This document shows, piece by piece, positions 9,753-18,002 of a DNA stretch of 64,000 nucleotides. Made by a program: the position numbers and the translations under genes. This stretch comes from Bacteroidota bacterium. GTDB taxonomy: Bacteria > Bacteroidota > Bacteroidia > Cytophagales > Cyclobacteriaceae. Positions within the stretch are counted from its first letter, which is position 1; every line of letters starts with the position of its first letter. The stretch is from NCBI GenBank assembly GCA_018266395.1, contig JAFEAM010000003.1, forward strand, positions 62,001 through 126,000. Reading direction: 5' to 3'. Below the pieces are notes generated by a model. The model saw only the letters and a program-made list of their open reading frames with translations, ran no database searches and was not told the origin of the DNA.

Positions 9753-11210
9753 TCACGGGACTTCAACATTCAGATTCCTTACCCCGGCGGCCCAATAAAG
9801 CGTTGCTTTTAGTTTTTCATAGTCAGAGCGCAACTTCAGCAGTTTGGATTGTGCCTGGATCAGTTTTTCCTGTTGCACGTTGATTTTGAACAGGTCACTT
9901 TCACCATTTTCCAGATTCAGCAATTCAGCTTTGAGAATCCTGTGATAGTATTCAACCATGGCAATCTGTTGCTGCATGATCAATTGGGTGTTGGCCAGCT
10001 GATTGTAAGCTTGCTGTACCTGGTTGAGTACGTCACGTCTGGTCTGAGCCTGCTCAAATTCTGTAGACTGAATCTTGAGCTTGGTCTGACTGAGTTTGGC
10101 CCGTTCTTTTCTAAGAAAGACCGGGACGGAGAAATCGAATCCGAATTTGTAGTCTTGCTGAAATTGAAAAGCCCTGAAATCACCCGAGGGAGTGAGCGGC
10201 TGATTGATGAAGGTGTAATTGAGATCCACTCTTGGCTTTAAATATTCTACTGCAAGCTTTCTCTCCACATCAAGTTGGAGCAGTTTGGCCGATATTTTTT
10301 TGAGCTCAGGATGATTTTCCTGGGCCATAGTCTTCAATTCTTCAAGCGTTTGAATGGATAACAATGCATCAGCACCTTCCATTAAGTAGGGAACAGTTCG
10401 GTCAGAGAGTTGAATGGGCTGCTCTTGCTCATTCCACAAGTAATTTGAAACCCTGATACCCGCATTGGTGTAATCCAGCCACGCTTCCTGTCTTTCGATC
10501 CTTCTTTGCTGAAGTGTAATCTTGGCCTGTAATGTATCTATTGCTGAGGCCTCGCCAAGTCTGACATTCAACCTGACTCTGTCGAGGATTTCAATCGAGA
10601 GACGAGTATTTTGGTCGAGAAGGCGGAAGTTATAGAAGGCATAGAACCACTGCCAATAGTCCTTAGCGGCATCAAGCAGAATTTTATTTATGAGTTTGAT
10701 TTGTTCGGCCTCCGCTATTTGGGTGAAGAGCTGTGCCTGTTTCAAAGCAGCTCTGCGATCATCAGTAAAAAGGCCCTTGCCAACCGGAAGGGATATTCCT
10801 GTGAATACTTGTTTGTAATCATCACTTGCAGGAATGAAGTTTTCGTTGTTCAGGTAGGAGCCGTCATTTTTTTCAAGCCCAAGTTTGGGATCAATCGGAA
10901 ACCATGTTGGAATAGTAAGGGTGGTCAGCCATTTGCTGTAATACTCCTTGTCATTAAGGGTCTTGTTTGAAAACCTGGATTCAAGCTTTGGATCAAAATT
11001 ACCCCGCGCCAGCCGAACTTCCTGCCTGGCGGTTTCACTCAACAACCTGCTTTGTTTTACAATAGGATGATATTGAATCACCGATGCATAAAACGCCTCG
11101 ATGGAGTATGGTTGAAGTGTATCTGCCAAATGAAGTACGGAATCAGTAGAGCCTTGGGTAAATCCTTTGAGAGATACGAATAGCAAAATAAACAGCGGAA
11201 GATTTTTCAT
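9753..11210 (-). CDS. TolC-family outer-membrane efflux protein
   Basis: The 485-residue protein has a signal peptide (MKNLPLFILLFVSLKGFTQ) and long alpha-helical, Q- and L-rich segments in two repeats, as in TolC trimers that form a channel through the outer membrane and periplasm. The start chosen at 11210 gives a clean signal peptide and leaves 4 bases after the hlyD stop. A longer reading frame, back to 11312, would add 34 basic residues and overlap hlyD, which is unlikely. It is the last gene of the TetR-ABC-HlyD-TolC operon and would complete the exporter. The substrate is not deducible from this protein. Confidence 0.9.
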   Translation of the reverse strand: MKNLPLFILLFVSLKGFTQGSTDSVLHLADTLQPYSIEAFYASVIQYHPIVKQSRLLSETARQEVRLARGNFDPKLESRFSNKTLNDKEYYSKWLTTLTIPTWFPIDPKLGLEKNDGSYLNNENFIPASDDYKQVFTGISLPVGKGLFTDDRRAALKQAQLFTQIAEAEQIKLINKILLDAAKDYWQWFYAFYNFRLLDQNTRLSIEILDRVRLNVRLGEASAIDTLQAKITLQQRRIERQEAWLDYTNAGIRVSNYLWNEQEQPIQLSDRTVPYLMEGADALLSIQTLEELKTMAQENHPELKKISAKLLQLDVERKLAVEYLKPRVDLNYTFINQPLTPSGDFRAFQFQQDYKFGFDFSVPVFLRKERAKLSQTKLKIQSTEFEQAQTRRDVLNQVQQAYNQLANTQLIMQQQIAMVEYYHRILKAELLNLENGESDLFKINVQQEKLIQAQSKLLKLRSDYEKLKATLYWAAGVRNLNVEVP

Positions 11211-11214
11211 ATAG

Positions 11215-12519
11215 CTAATCACCCGGCTCGACGTTTGATTTTTTCTTCTTTTCATCCTGAAGTTTCTTCTTTTCATCTTCAGGCTCGGCATAGAGACTCG
11301 CTGGAAATCCATTCAACTGCCTCCAGACTTCATACCATATAGGCACGCTGTCAAGCATTACCCATCCCATTGTGCCACTGCCGGCACGAAGTTGTGAAGG
11401 CCACTTATCGTCCTGGGGATCGGGAACCACCAGGATCCTGAACTCCCCTGGCCTGGAACTTACAAAATCGATGACTTCGACTCTTCCACCGAAAGTTCCG
11501 ACTGAAACACTTGGCCAGCCGGAAAACTGGAGCGCCGGAAAGCCGTCGAACTCGATTCTGACCTTTCTTCCGCGGGTCAATAGGGGAACGTCCATTGCCC
11601 GCACATACATCTCCACTGCAACGTCTGAAGAATGCGGCATAATGGTACAAACCGGATCCCCTTCCTTGATCGTCTCACCAATGCCTGCCTGCGATGCCTT
11701 GACCACAAAGCCACTCTGCGGGGCAAGAATGAAATATTGCTGGGCCCTTATTTCCATGTTCGCGTATTCATTCCTTAGCTTGGAGATCTCGGCCTGGGTG
11801 TCAAATTGTTCGGCAAGCGTATTGTTCAAATCCGATTCAGCCTTGTTGATCTTGTCAAGGTATTCAGCCTGGACTCTTTCAATTTCAATCTCGGCATTCA
11901 CATAATCGGCCTCACTTCCCTGATATTTGTATTCTATTTCCTGGAATTTGGTCAGCGGAATGTTTCCGGCCTCAAAAAGCTTTTTATTCCGTTCATATTG
12001 ATTTTTCGCATTGGAAAATCTGACCGCTTCCGCTGCCAGTTTGGCTTTGGATTGTTCAATTTTAGTGCGCATGCCTGTTTCGAGCGCCTCAATTTGTTTT
12101 TTCAACGCCCGGGATTTCAGTTCCTTCGATTGCAGGCTTTTCTCTTTCGACGCAATCACTTCTCGCAGACGCTGAAGCAACTTGGGATCAAAATATTTTT
12201 CTTTTATTTCGCTGATGATTGCGATCGTATCACTTTTTTGGACGAACTCACCCTCCTGCACCTTCCAGTCCTGAATTCTTCCTGCGATCGAAGTCTGAAT
12301 AGTCTGAGGTCTGTTTACGGGTGAACGCGCGGTTACATGTCCTTTCCCATGAATGTTTTGCTGCCACGGTAAGAAGAGAACCACCAGTATAATGACTCCA
12401 ATAAGCATCAGCCACCTTGCAAGAGCCTTCCCGGCCCAGGGTGTCTTCAGAACCCTGAGGGAATAAAGACGGTCCTTCGGCACAAGGTGGTCTATAGAAT
12501 GTTTGGATAGATTCAGCAT
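11215..12519 (-). CDS. HlyD-family periplasmic adaptor (membrane fusion protein)
   Basis: This 434-residue protein has one N-terminal transmembrane helix (about 35-52), a split biotinyl-lipoyl-like domain (SIAGRIQDWKVQEGEFVQ, later LAPQSGFVVKASQAGIGE), and between them a long coiled coil of about 140 residues that would dock onto TolC. A beta-barrel domain follows. This is the layout of type I secretion adaptors. The gene starts 1 base after the ABC gene ends, and the TolC gene follows 4 bases on. The C-terminal tail is highly charged and contains a duplicated seven-residue unit (DEKKKLQ/DEKKKKS), noted separately. It probably carries substrate across the periplasm, but the substrate is unknown. 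Confidence 0.92.
   Translation of the reverse strand: MLNLSKHSIDHLVPKDRLYSLRVLKTPWAGKALARWLMLIGVIILVVLFLPWQQNIHGKGHVTARSPVNRPQTIQTSIAGRIQDWKVQEGEFVQKSDTIAIISEIKEKYFDPKLLQRLREVIASKEKSLQSKELKSRALKKQIEALETGMRTKIEQSKAKLAAEAVRFSNAKNQYERNKKLFEAGNIPLTKFQEIEYKYQGSEADYVNAEIEIERVQAEYLDKINKAESDLNNTLAEQFDTQAEISKLRNEYANMEIRAQQYFILAPQSGFVVKASQAGIGETIKEGDPVCTIMPHSSDVAVEMYVRAMDVPLLTRGRKVRIEFDGFPALQFSGWPSVSVGTFGGRVEVIDFVSSRPGEFRILVVPDPQDDKWPSQLRAGSGTMGWVMLDSVPIWYEVWRQLNGFPASLYAEPEDEKKKLQDEKKKKSNVEPGD
11242..11277. repeat. 15-bp direct repeat inside the hlyD-like gene, 21-base period
   Basis: TTTCTTCTTTTCATC occurs at 11242-11256 and again at 11263-11277. The 21-base period keeps frame, so it duplicates seven residues in the lysine-rich C-terminal tail of the adaptor. 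It may vary in copy number between strains. Confidence 0.85.
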
Positions 12520-12520
12520 A

Positions 12521-14698
12521 TCAAATCACGAGGTCCTGAAGGGAATTTTGAGAAAGGAGATGTTCAAACGTACCTTCTGCCCGTATTACACCTTTGTCGA
12601 GTACCAACACCCTGTCCATTGCTGCAAGGACAACCGGATCATTGGAGACGATAATGAGCGTCCAATGGTGGGCGGGATCGGTCAGCACACGGAGGAGAGA
12701 TAACTTTTCCTTCCTTGTGAATGTTGCAAAGAAGTGATTAAGAACGATCAGCCTCGGCTTTTTGGTTAGGCATCTTGCCAGTATGAGCTTTTGAATGGTG
12801 GTTTGACCAAGCCCCTTCCCGCTGCTCACAACAGGGGTTTCCAGGCCCTTGGGCAGAGAATTTACAAAATCGCTCAGTCCGACTTTTTCCAGTGCCCACA
12901 AGACATGCTCGGTTTGAATACGTGTGTTGCCAACTGTGAGATTATCAAGGAGTGTGCCTTCAAAAAGATCATCGGAACTGATATTTTTTCCAATCGATTC
13001 CCTGAGATGGGTAAGGTCAAGGTCATTCATCGAATATTGATCTAGCGTGAGAATGCCCTTATAATCGAGATAAAGGCCCGCCATGATGTTGCTTAGCAGC
13101 GTTTTTCCCGAATCCCCGGGTCCGCAAATGCCCAAATGTTCTCCGGGTTCAATCTGCAGGTGAATAGGACCCAGATTGTAGCCATCTGAACCAGGAAATG
13201 CATAGGTAAGGTTCTTGGCTGTTAACCTGAAGCCACCTTTGGAATCGCGTGGAAGATCCAGTCCGCCAACCCGTTCAACAGGCAAATCTGTAACGTGTGC
13301 AACTTTGTCGACAGCGGCCAGCATGTCGTAGACCACATCGATATACATGATGATCTTTTCAACGGCATTCAGGATCAGAATGATTACAAGTTCGGAGGCA
13401 ACAAACTGACCAATCGTAATTTCCCTCCGTATTACCAGCAAGGTTCCTACGATAAGCAGGCAACCGATGATAGCCGCTTTGAAAAATAAGATGAAAGAAA
13501 ATTGCGTAAGGAGTGTACCGAAATGCTTCTTCCTGTATTTGAGATAATTGTTTACATAATGATCCGTCTGTCTCAACGGATGATCCGTGGATCCACCCAA
13601 CTTGAATGACTGCATCGTGCGGGCCAGTTCTTCCAGCCATTGCACAACCCTGTACTTGTATTTTGATTCCTCAAGAGAAGAACTGAGGCCGCGCGGCCCC
13701 GTAAGGAAAAAAATCAGCGTCAGTAACCCGATGAGGGCCAGACCAAAAAAGACAAAGAATGGATGATACAGGGATATCAGCATGAGGCCGAATAAAATCT
13801 GTATCGCGGCCGAGGACAGATCTATCAGCAGTTTTGGTAGTCCTTTCTGAATAGTCACCACATCAAAAAAGCGGTTGATTAATTCAGGTGTATATCTTCC
13901 GGAGAGCGCTTCCATTTTTAGGCGTGGTATGCGGAAAGCGAATTCAAAAGCAGCTTTCGCAAATACCCTTCTTTGAAGAAATTCCACCATGCTGATCTGA
14001 ACAATTTGTAATGAACCAGAGAGTATGGTTCCTATGATCACAAGACCGATCATCACATACACCGAACTAAAAATGACTCCACCAGTCACCAATTCAACCG
14101 TTGTCTGAATTCCGAGCGGGAGCACAAGACTTACAAGACCTGAAATTCCCGCGTAGAAGAATACATAAGCAATTTCATTTTTTTCGGTAGCCAAAAGCCG
14201 CCACAAACGCTTGACCGGGGTCATGTGGGTTTCCTCGCCGGAATGATCACTGACAGGACTGTTGTAAGCCAGGCTGGCGATGCACACAATAGCGTTGGAT
14301 GCATCGCGAAATAATCCTTCCGTAGACGGAATCCCATTTTCTTTTGTCACAGTAACATCATCAACCAGAAGCTGGTGAAAGCGTTTTCCGGAAGCGGTAA
14401 CAATAACAGGTTTCAGGACGTCACCATCCTTTATAAATACGATGGAAGGTGTATCCTGCTGGGCCAGGAATTCCGGAAATCCCGAATCGGACACGGCATA
14501 GTCCATGAAGATAATTCTTGATTGATGACCCGCTTCTGTGAGATCCCTTTTGAATTCCGGAAACTCTTCGGCCAAATAGGTGCGTTGGTTTCGCTCCACC
14601 TGACGTACGGACGATTCGTGCAAATCGTGCTTAAGCAGGAATGCAATCTCTTTGAGCGCTGTCGATATGGTATGATTGGTTAGCATATCGGTCAACAC
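12521..14698 (-). CDS. Type I secretion-like ABC transporter with degenerate ATPase domain
   Basis: This 725-residue protein has three parts: an N-terminal domain (about 1-160) placed like the C39 or C39-like domain of bacteriocin and RTX exporters but with no catalytic cysteine visible; a transmembrane domain (about 175-455); and a nucleotide-binding domain (about 485-725). Walker A is intact (GPGDSGKT, 526-533). The rest is eroded: the Q-loop Gln position is Ser574, the LSGGQ signature reads LGQTT (630-634), Walker B ends in Asn654-His655 where Asp-Glu is expected, and the switch His is Asn686. ATP could bind, but hydrolysis by the usual mechanism is doubtful. The genes for TetR, HlyD and TolC flank it in one operon. 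The reading frame is unbroken, so it is not an obvious pseudogene. Confidence 0.85.
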   Translation of the reverse strand: MLTDMLTNHTISTALKEIAFLLKHDLHESSVRQVERNQRTYLAEEFPEFKRDLTEAGHQSRIIFMDYAVSDSGFPEFLAQQDTPSIVFIKDGDVLKPVIVTASGKRFHQLLVDDVTVTKENGIPSTEGLFRDASNAIVCIASLAYNSPVSDHSGEETHMTPVKRLWRLLATEKNEIAYVFFYAGISGLVSLVLPLGIQTTVELVTGGVIFSSVYVMIGLVIIGTILSGSLQIVQISMVEFLQRRVFAKAAFEFAFRIPRLKMEALSGRYTPELINRFFDVVTIQKGLPKLLIDLSSAAIQILFGLMLISLYHPFFVFFGLALIGLLTLIFFLTGPRGLSSSLEESKYKYRVVQWLEELARTMQSFKLGGSTDHPLRQTDHYVNNYLKYRKKHFGTLLTQFSFILFFKAAIIGCLLIVGTLLVIRREITIGQFVASELVIILILNAVEKIIMYIDVVYDMLAAVDKVAHVTDLPVERVGGLDLPRDSKGGFRLTAKNLTYAFPGSDGYNLGPIHLQIEPGEHLGICGPGDSGKTLLSNIMAGLYLDYKGILTLDQYSMNDLDLTHLRESIGKNISSDDLFEGTLLDNLTVGNTRIQTEHVLWALEKVGLSDFVNSLPKGLETPVVSSGKGLGQTTIQKLILARCLTKKPRLIVLNHFFATFTRKEKLSLLRVLTDPAHHWTLIIVSNDPVVLAAMDRVLVLDKGVIRAEGTFEHLLSQNSLQDLVI

Positions 14699-15375
14699 CC
14701 TATTGTCCTGAAGACCATTTCCTCGATAAAGGTCTGAAGCTGCTGGTGCTGCACTGACAGATCATCCTTTTTTTTCATATCAGACAGGCCGGGAAGGTGG
14801 ATGAGGAAAAACAATTGCTGGTGGGTGGCCAGAAGAACGGTGCTGGCCAGTGAATTCGCAAAAGAGTATCCGGGACTGACGATGTTAATGAAACCTGAAA
14901 GCTTGTGACACAACGAATTAAAGCCCCAAAACAAGCCTTCCTCGTTGTCGTTGTCTACCCATTTGGTGAGGTAAGTCTTCTCCATTTCAGCCACAACTAT
15001 CCGGTGAAGAGCGACTTCATTTACAAACTCAAATCTTGGATCCTCGATCTTTGGATCGGTTATCACCTTGATGGCGGCCTTTAGCCGCAGCGAACCGTCA
15101 CTCAGACTGTTCGTAGCTATATCAATCCTGTAATTAAGCCAGTTCCAGTACCAGGCAGTCAGGTAATGAAGCAACCGATGCTTGTTTTCAAAGTAACGGT
15201 ATACTGAGGCTTCAGCCGATTCGATTTGATCGGCCAGTTTGCGAAAGGTGAAGTCCTCAAACCCAAGTTTGTCAATCAAATCAATACTGTGTTTGATGAT
15301 GCGTTGTCCCAGATCAGTGTGCTGTGGATCGCGGACAAACAACTTGCTGTTTACACGGAACGAGATATCTGCCAT
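14692..15375 (-). CDS. TetR/AcrR-family transcriptional regulator
   Basis: The 227-residue protein has a helix-turn-helix at about residues 27-68 (IIKHSIDLIDKLGFEDFTF, RKLADQIESAEASVYRYF, then ENKHRLL), the usual TetR layout. The larger C-terminal helical domain would bind an unknown ligand. Its stop overlaps the start of the ABC gene by 7 bases, so it is translationally coupled to the exporter it probably controls. A perfect palindrome lies 30-53 bases upstream of its start and is a good operator candidate, so autoregulation of the whole operon is likely. The ligand is not known. Confidence 0.88.
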   Translation of the reverse strand: MADISFRVNSKLFVRDPQHTDLGQRIIKHSIDLIDKLGFEDFTFRKLADQIESAEASVYRYFENKHRLLHYLTAWYWNWLNYRIDIATNSLSDGSLRLKAAIKVITDPKIEDPRFEFVNEVALHRIVVAEMEKTYLTKWVDNDNEEGLFWGFNSLCHKLSGFINIVSPGYSFANSLASTVLLATHQQLFFLIHLPGLSDMKKKDDLSVQHQQLQTFIEEMVFRTIGC

Positions 15376-15399
15376 TCGCGCTTTATAACGCTGACGGCA

Positions 15400-15433
15400 A
15401 TAGTATTACTTTCAAAAATGAAAGTAATGTTAT
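15400..15433. promoter_or_regulatory. Palindromic operator candidate for the TetR-type regulator
   Basis: The arms ATTACTTTCA (15405-15414) and TGAAAGTAAT (15419-15428) are perfect reverse complements separated by AAAA. After two mismatched pairs the symmetry continues for three more pairs (ATA/TAT) out to 15400 and 15433. It lies 30-53 bases upstream of the TetR start and is the only strong palindrome I noticed in this intergenic region. There is no run of T after it that would suggest a terminator for the regulator's own strand. Confidence 0.65.
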
Positions 15434-15470
15434 TAGACTTTTTTAAGGATCTTGATTTAGCTGAAAATTG

Positions 15471-16262
15471 CTATGATTGAAACATCAGCTCTTTGAATAT
15501 CATGGCAATTCCCATTGCAAGGGTAAACCAGCCGAAGCTTTTACGGAGCAAATTTCCGTCAATATGCCTTGATGCGAAATTCCCAAACAGTATGCCGATA
15601 GTCGCTAAAAGTGAAACAGTAAGCAACAAGGACCAGTCCATGGTCAGATTTGCCAAATCTCCTGTGAAGCCCAGTAGAGAGTTGATGCTGATTATGTAGA
15701 GGGAGGTGCCAACGGCTATTTTGAAGGGGAGGTCCGTAAGAAATACAAGGGCAGGAATGATGAGAAACCCGCCGCCTGCACCAACAAGGCCGGTAACCAG
15801 ACCAATCAACACGCCTTCAACAATGATAAGCAGCACCCGGAATCTGGGCGTAGCGGACTGCTTTACTCTTGGACCCCTGATCATGGGAACAGCAGCCAAA
15901 ACCATCATGACTGCGAATAATCCGAGAAATAAAATCCTGCTGGTGAATACAAATGATTCAAAGGAAAATAAGGTTTCAGGAATCGCCGGAACAATCCACT
16001 TTCTTGTAGCAAATATTCCGATTATGGACGGCAAGCCAAAGAGCGTTCCTGTACGAATGTTGACTAACTGGCTTTTGTATTTAGGAATTGTCCCGACCAG
16101 GCTTGTAACTCCGACAATGAATAGTGAGTATGCCGTAGCGTGAGTAACATCTACTTTGAACAGATAGACCAGGATGGGGATCGTCAGGATGCTCCCGCCC
16201 CCGCCCAATAATCCAAGCACAACGCCGATTAGTGCCGATGCAAGGTATCCGAGTATCTCCAT
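15471..16262 (-). CDS. TauE/SafE-family membrane permease
   Basis: The 263-residue protein is almost entirely hydrophobic, with about eight transmembrane helices. It has the two inverted family signatures: GVVLGLLGGGGSILTIPILV near the start, and GLVTGLVGAGGGFLIIPALV near residue 155. The second follows a VEGVLIG lead-in. The TauE/SafE family exports sulfite, sulfoacetate or other organosulfur anions, but many members are uncharacterised and the substrate here is unknown. It precedes the TetR operon on the same strand only in position. A 95-base gap with the palindrome separates them, so it is probably a separate unit. Confidence 0.88.
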   Translation of the reverse strand: MEILGYLASALIGVVLGLLGGGGSILTIPILVYLFKVDVTHATAYSLFIVGVTSLVGTIPKYKSQLVNIRTGTLFGLPSIIGIFATRKWIVPAIPETLFSFESFVFTSRILFLGLFAVMMVLAAVPMIRGPRVKQSATPRFRVLLIIVEGVLIGLVTGLVGAGGGFLIIPALVFLTDLPFKIAVGTSLYIISINSLLGFTGDLANLTMDWSLLLTVSLLATIGILFGNFASRHIDGNLLRKSFGWFTLAMGIAMIFKELMFQS

Positions 16263-16352
16263 GCCAATTAAAGGCAGAAAGCTACCAAGTATGGTCTTTC
16301 AAGCTAAGGAGGCGCTAGATAAAATCAAATTCTATGGAGGTAGTAGATTTTT

Positions 16353-17039
16353 CTATCTCATCCTTTCAAATTCCGCAATGAACGCGTCGGGGTATTGTTT
16401 CTTAACCTGCGTCAGAAACTTGTCAGCTTTGTCGCGCGACCCGAACCTGCCGAGAATAAGGCTGTAGTACTTGATCCCATTAAGAATCTTTACCTGAACG
16501 AGCACTTTCTTCTGATAGGAATTCTTCAAATTGTCAGCAAGACGGAAGAGATTGACCAGTTCCTGGTAAGTTCCAATTTGCACACCGTAACCGTCAGGCT
16601 GGGTGCGCTCTACTCCAAAATCATAGAACTCCTTTTCATCTACGGTCACCCGATCATCCATTGGGTGACTCTCGGAACTTACCTTTCCGGTTCCCGCATC
16701 CAGCACTTCGATCTTTACTTCCGCCACGCCTTGAACGGTGTATTCCAGCTTCTCAGCAGCAGATTTTGACAAGTCAATGATCCTTCCCTCCACGAAGGGT
16801 CCGCGGTCATTCACTACAACCTCCACTGACTTGTTGTTGGCGAGATTGGTTACCTTTAGTTTGGTGCCGAAAGGAAGAGTCCGGTGTGCTGCCGTCAGCT
16901 TGCCGGCTTTGTACTTTTCACCGCTGGAAGTCAGGTGACCTTCAAACCGGTCGGCATAAAAGGAGGCTTTTCCTGTCTGAACCTGCGCCTGCACCGCAAA
17001 CGCACTCACTGCAAAAAATAGCAACAGTATCATTTTCAT
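16353..17039 (-). CDS. rlpA: RlpA-like septal/peptidoglycan protein with SPOR domain
   Basis: The 228-residue protein has a signal peptide (MKMILLLFFAVSAFAVQAQ) and an RlpA double-psi beta-barrel (about 20-115). That barrel contains GKASFYADRFEG, TAAHRTLPFGTKLKVTN and VNDRGPFVEGRIIDLSKSAA, with the HRTLPFGT and NDRGP catalytic-type motifs intact. A SPOR domain (about 150-225) would bind denuded glycan strands at the division site. RlpA proteins are lytic transglycosylases acting on such glycans. The start at 17039 gives a proper signal peptide. An upstream in-frame start at 17102 would add 21 unlikely residues. Confidence 0.9.
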   Translation of the reverse strand: MKMILLLFFAVSAFAVQAQVQTGKASFYADRFEGHLTSSGEKYKAGKLTAAHRTLPFGTKLKVTNLANNKSVEVVVNDRGPFVEGRIIDLSKSAAEKLEYTVQGVAEVKIEVLDAGTGKVSSESHPMDDRVTVDEKEFYDFGVERTQPDGYGVQIGTYQELVNLFRLADNLKNSYQKKVLVQVKILNGIKYYSLILGRFGSRDKADKFLTQVKKQYPDAFIAEFERMR

Positions 17040-17128
17040 GTCCCAAATATATAAGGTTGACGGTTGAGGACGATGAAACTTCCGGTCGCGACCATGTAAC
17101 ATACCTAGATTGATTTCGTCTTGTGATC

Positions 17129-17917
17129 ATGCAAAAACGACGGCTTTCCATCATTATCATTCTTCTGGCGCAAATCATGAGTCCGTACCCAGGTGTCGCC
17201 CAGACGGATTGGTTCCAGGAGCCTCATAATAAATACCGGCTTTTCTATAAGAATCCAGATAAAAATGGCAGGAACCAGTATGAGGAGTTGGTTAATGAGG
17301 CTTTGGTAAAAGTTCAGCAATTCTTTGGTTCACCTATGCCCCGAACTTTTGATGTTTTTGTTCACCCTAACAGAGCGTCACTGGATCAACAATGGCGACG
17401 CGACTGGAATATGCCAGACTTCAAATCTGAATGTTGGATGGTGGCAAGTGGGATTGCTGCAAAATTGGACTTGGTCTCTCCCAGGGTATGGGAAACAGAG
17501 GCTTGCGAGCATCACTACGAAGACAAGACAAAAACGGCGCAGCTCATTCTTCATGAGATCGTTCACGTCTATCATGGACAAAACAATCCCAGCCCTGATT
17601 TCTCTGAAGTGGAAGGAATCGATTGGTTTGTGGAGGGATTAGCCACTTATGCTTCCGGGCAGTGCGATGAGAACAGAATGCTGGAAGTCAAAAAGGGACT
17701 GAAATCCAATGGCCTGCCCAAATCCCTCGACCAATTCTGGCAGGGCAGTACCAAGTATGGGTTGTCAGGTTCGATGGTCCAGTTTATAGATAAGGAATTT
17801 GGGAGAGCACGGCTTGCTGGTCTTATGAAATTCAGAAAGAAACAGGAAATCCTCGATGCCATGGGAGTGACGGAGGGCCAGCTGATTGCGCGGTGGGGGG
17901 CCTATATGGAAAAATGA
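17129..17917 (+). CDS. Secreted gluzincin-like metallopeptidase, uncharacterised
   Basis: This 262-residue protein has a signal peptide (MQKRRLSIIIILLAQ, cleaved near PGVAQ) and a zinc-protease-like core. HEIVH supplies two histidine ligands and a catalytic glutamate, and WFVEGLATY about 25 residues later supplies the third ligand (Glu), the gluzincin pattern of the peptidase_MA-like group. A VFVHPN strand precedes it. The ATG at 17129 is preferred to the in-frame GTG two codons upstream. The substrate and the specific peptidase family are not clear. Cysteines at several positions in the body suggest possible disulfides. It stands alone between rlpA (divergent) and guaB. Confidence 0.7.
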   Translation: MQKRRLSIIIILLAQIMSPYPGVAQTDWFQEPHNKYRLFYKNPDKNGRNQYEELVNEALVKVQQFFGSPMPRTFDVFVHPNRASLDQQWRRDWNMPDFKSECWMVASGIAAKLDLVSPRVWETEACEHHYEDKTKTAQLILHEIVHVYHGQNNPSPDFSEVEGIDWFVEGLATYASGQCDENRMLEVKKGLKSNGLPKSLDQFWQGSTKYGLSGSMVQFIDKEFGRARLAGLMKFRKKQEILDAMGVTEGQLIARWGAYMEK

Positions 17918-17962
17918 CCATCCATATTATCGCATTCCGTTGATGGTTTGATGAAATACATC

Positions 17963-17970
17963 TAGCTTTG
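17963..17970 (+). promoter_or_regulatory. Candidate -7 promoter element for guaB
   Basis: TAGCTTTG matches TAnnTTTG and lies 32 bases upstream of the guaB ATG. A TTG at 17940-17942 lies 20 bases upstream, within the range reported for -33/-7 spacing in this phylum. Confidence 0.45.
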
Positions 17971-18002
17971 CCCGGCAAATAATCAATCCTAAATTATTTG
18001 CC

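Noticed and set aside
9753-11312. Longer start for the TolC-like gene at 11312
   Set aside because: It adds 34 basic residues before a clean signal peptide and would overlap hlyD by about 98 bases.
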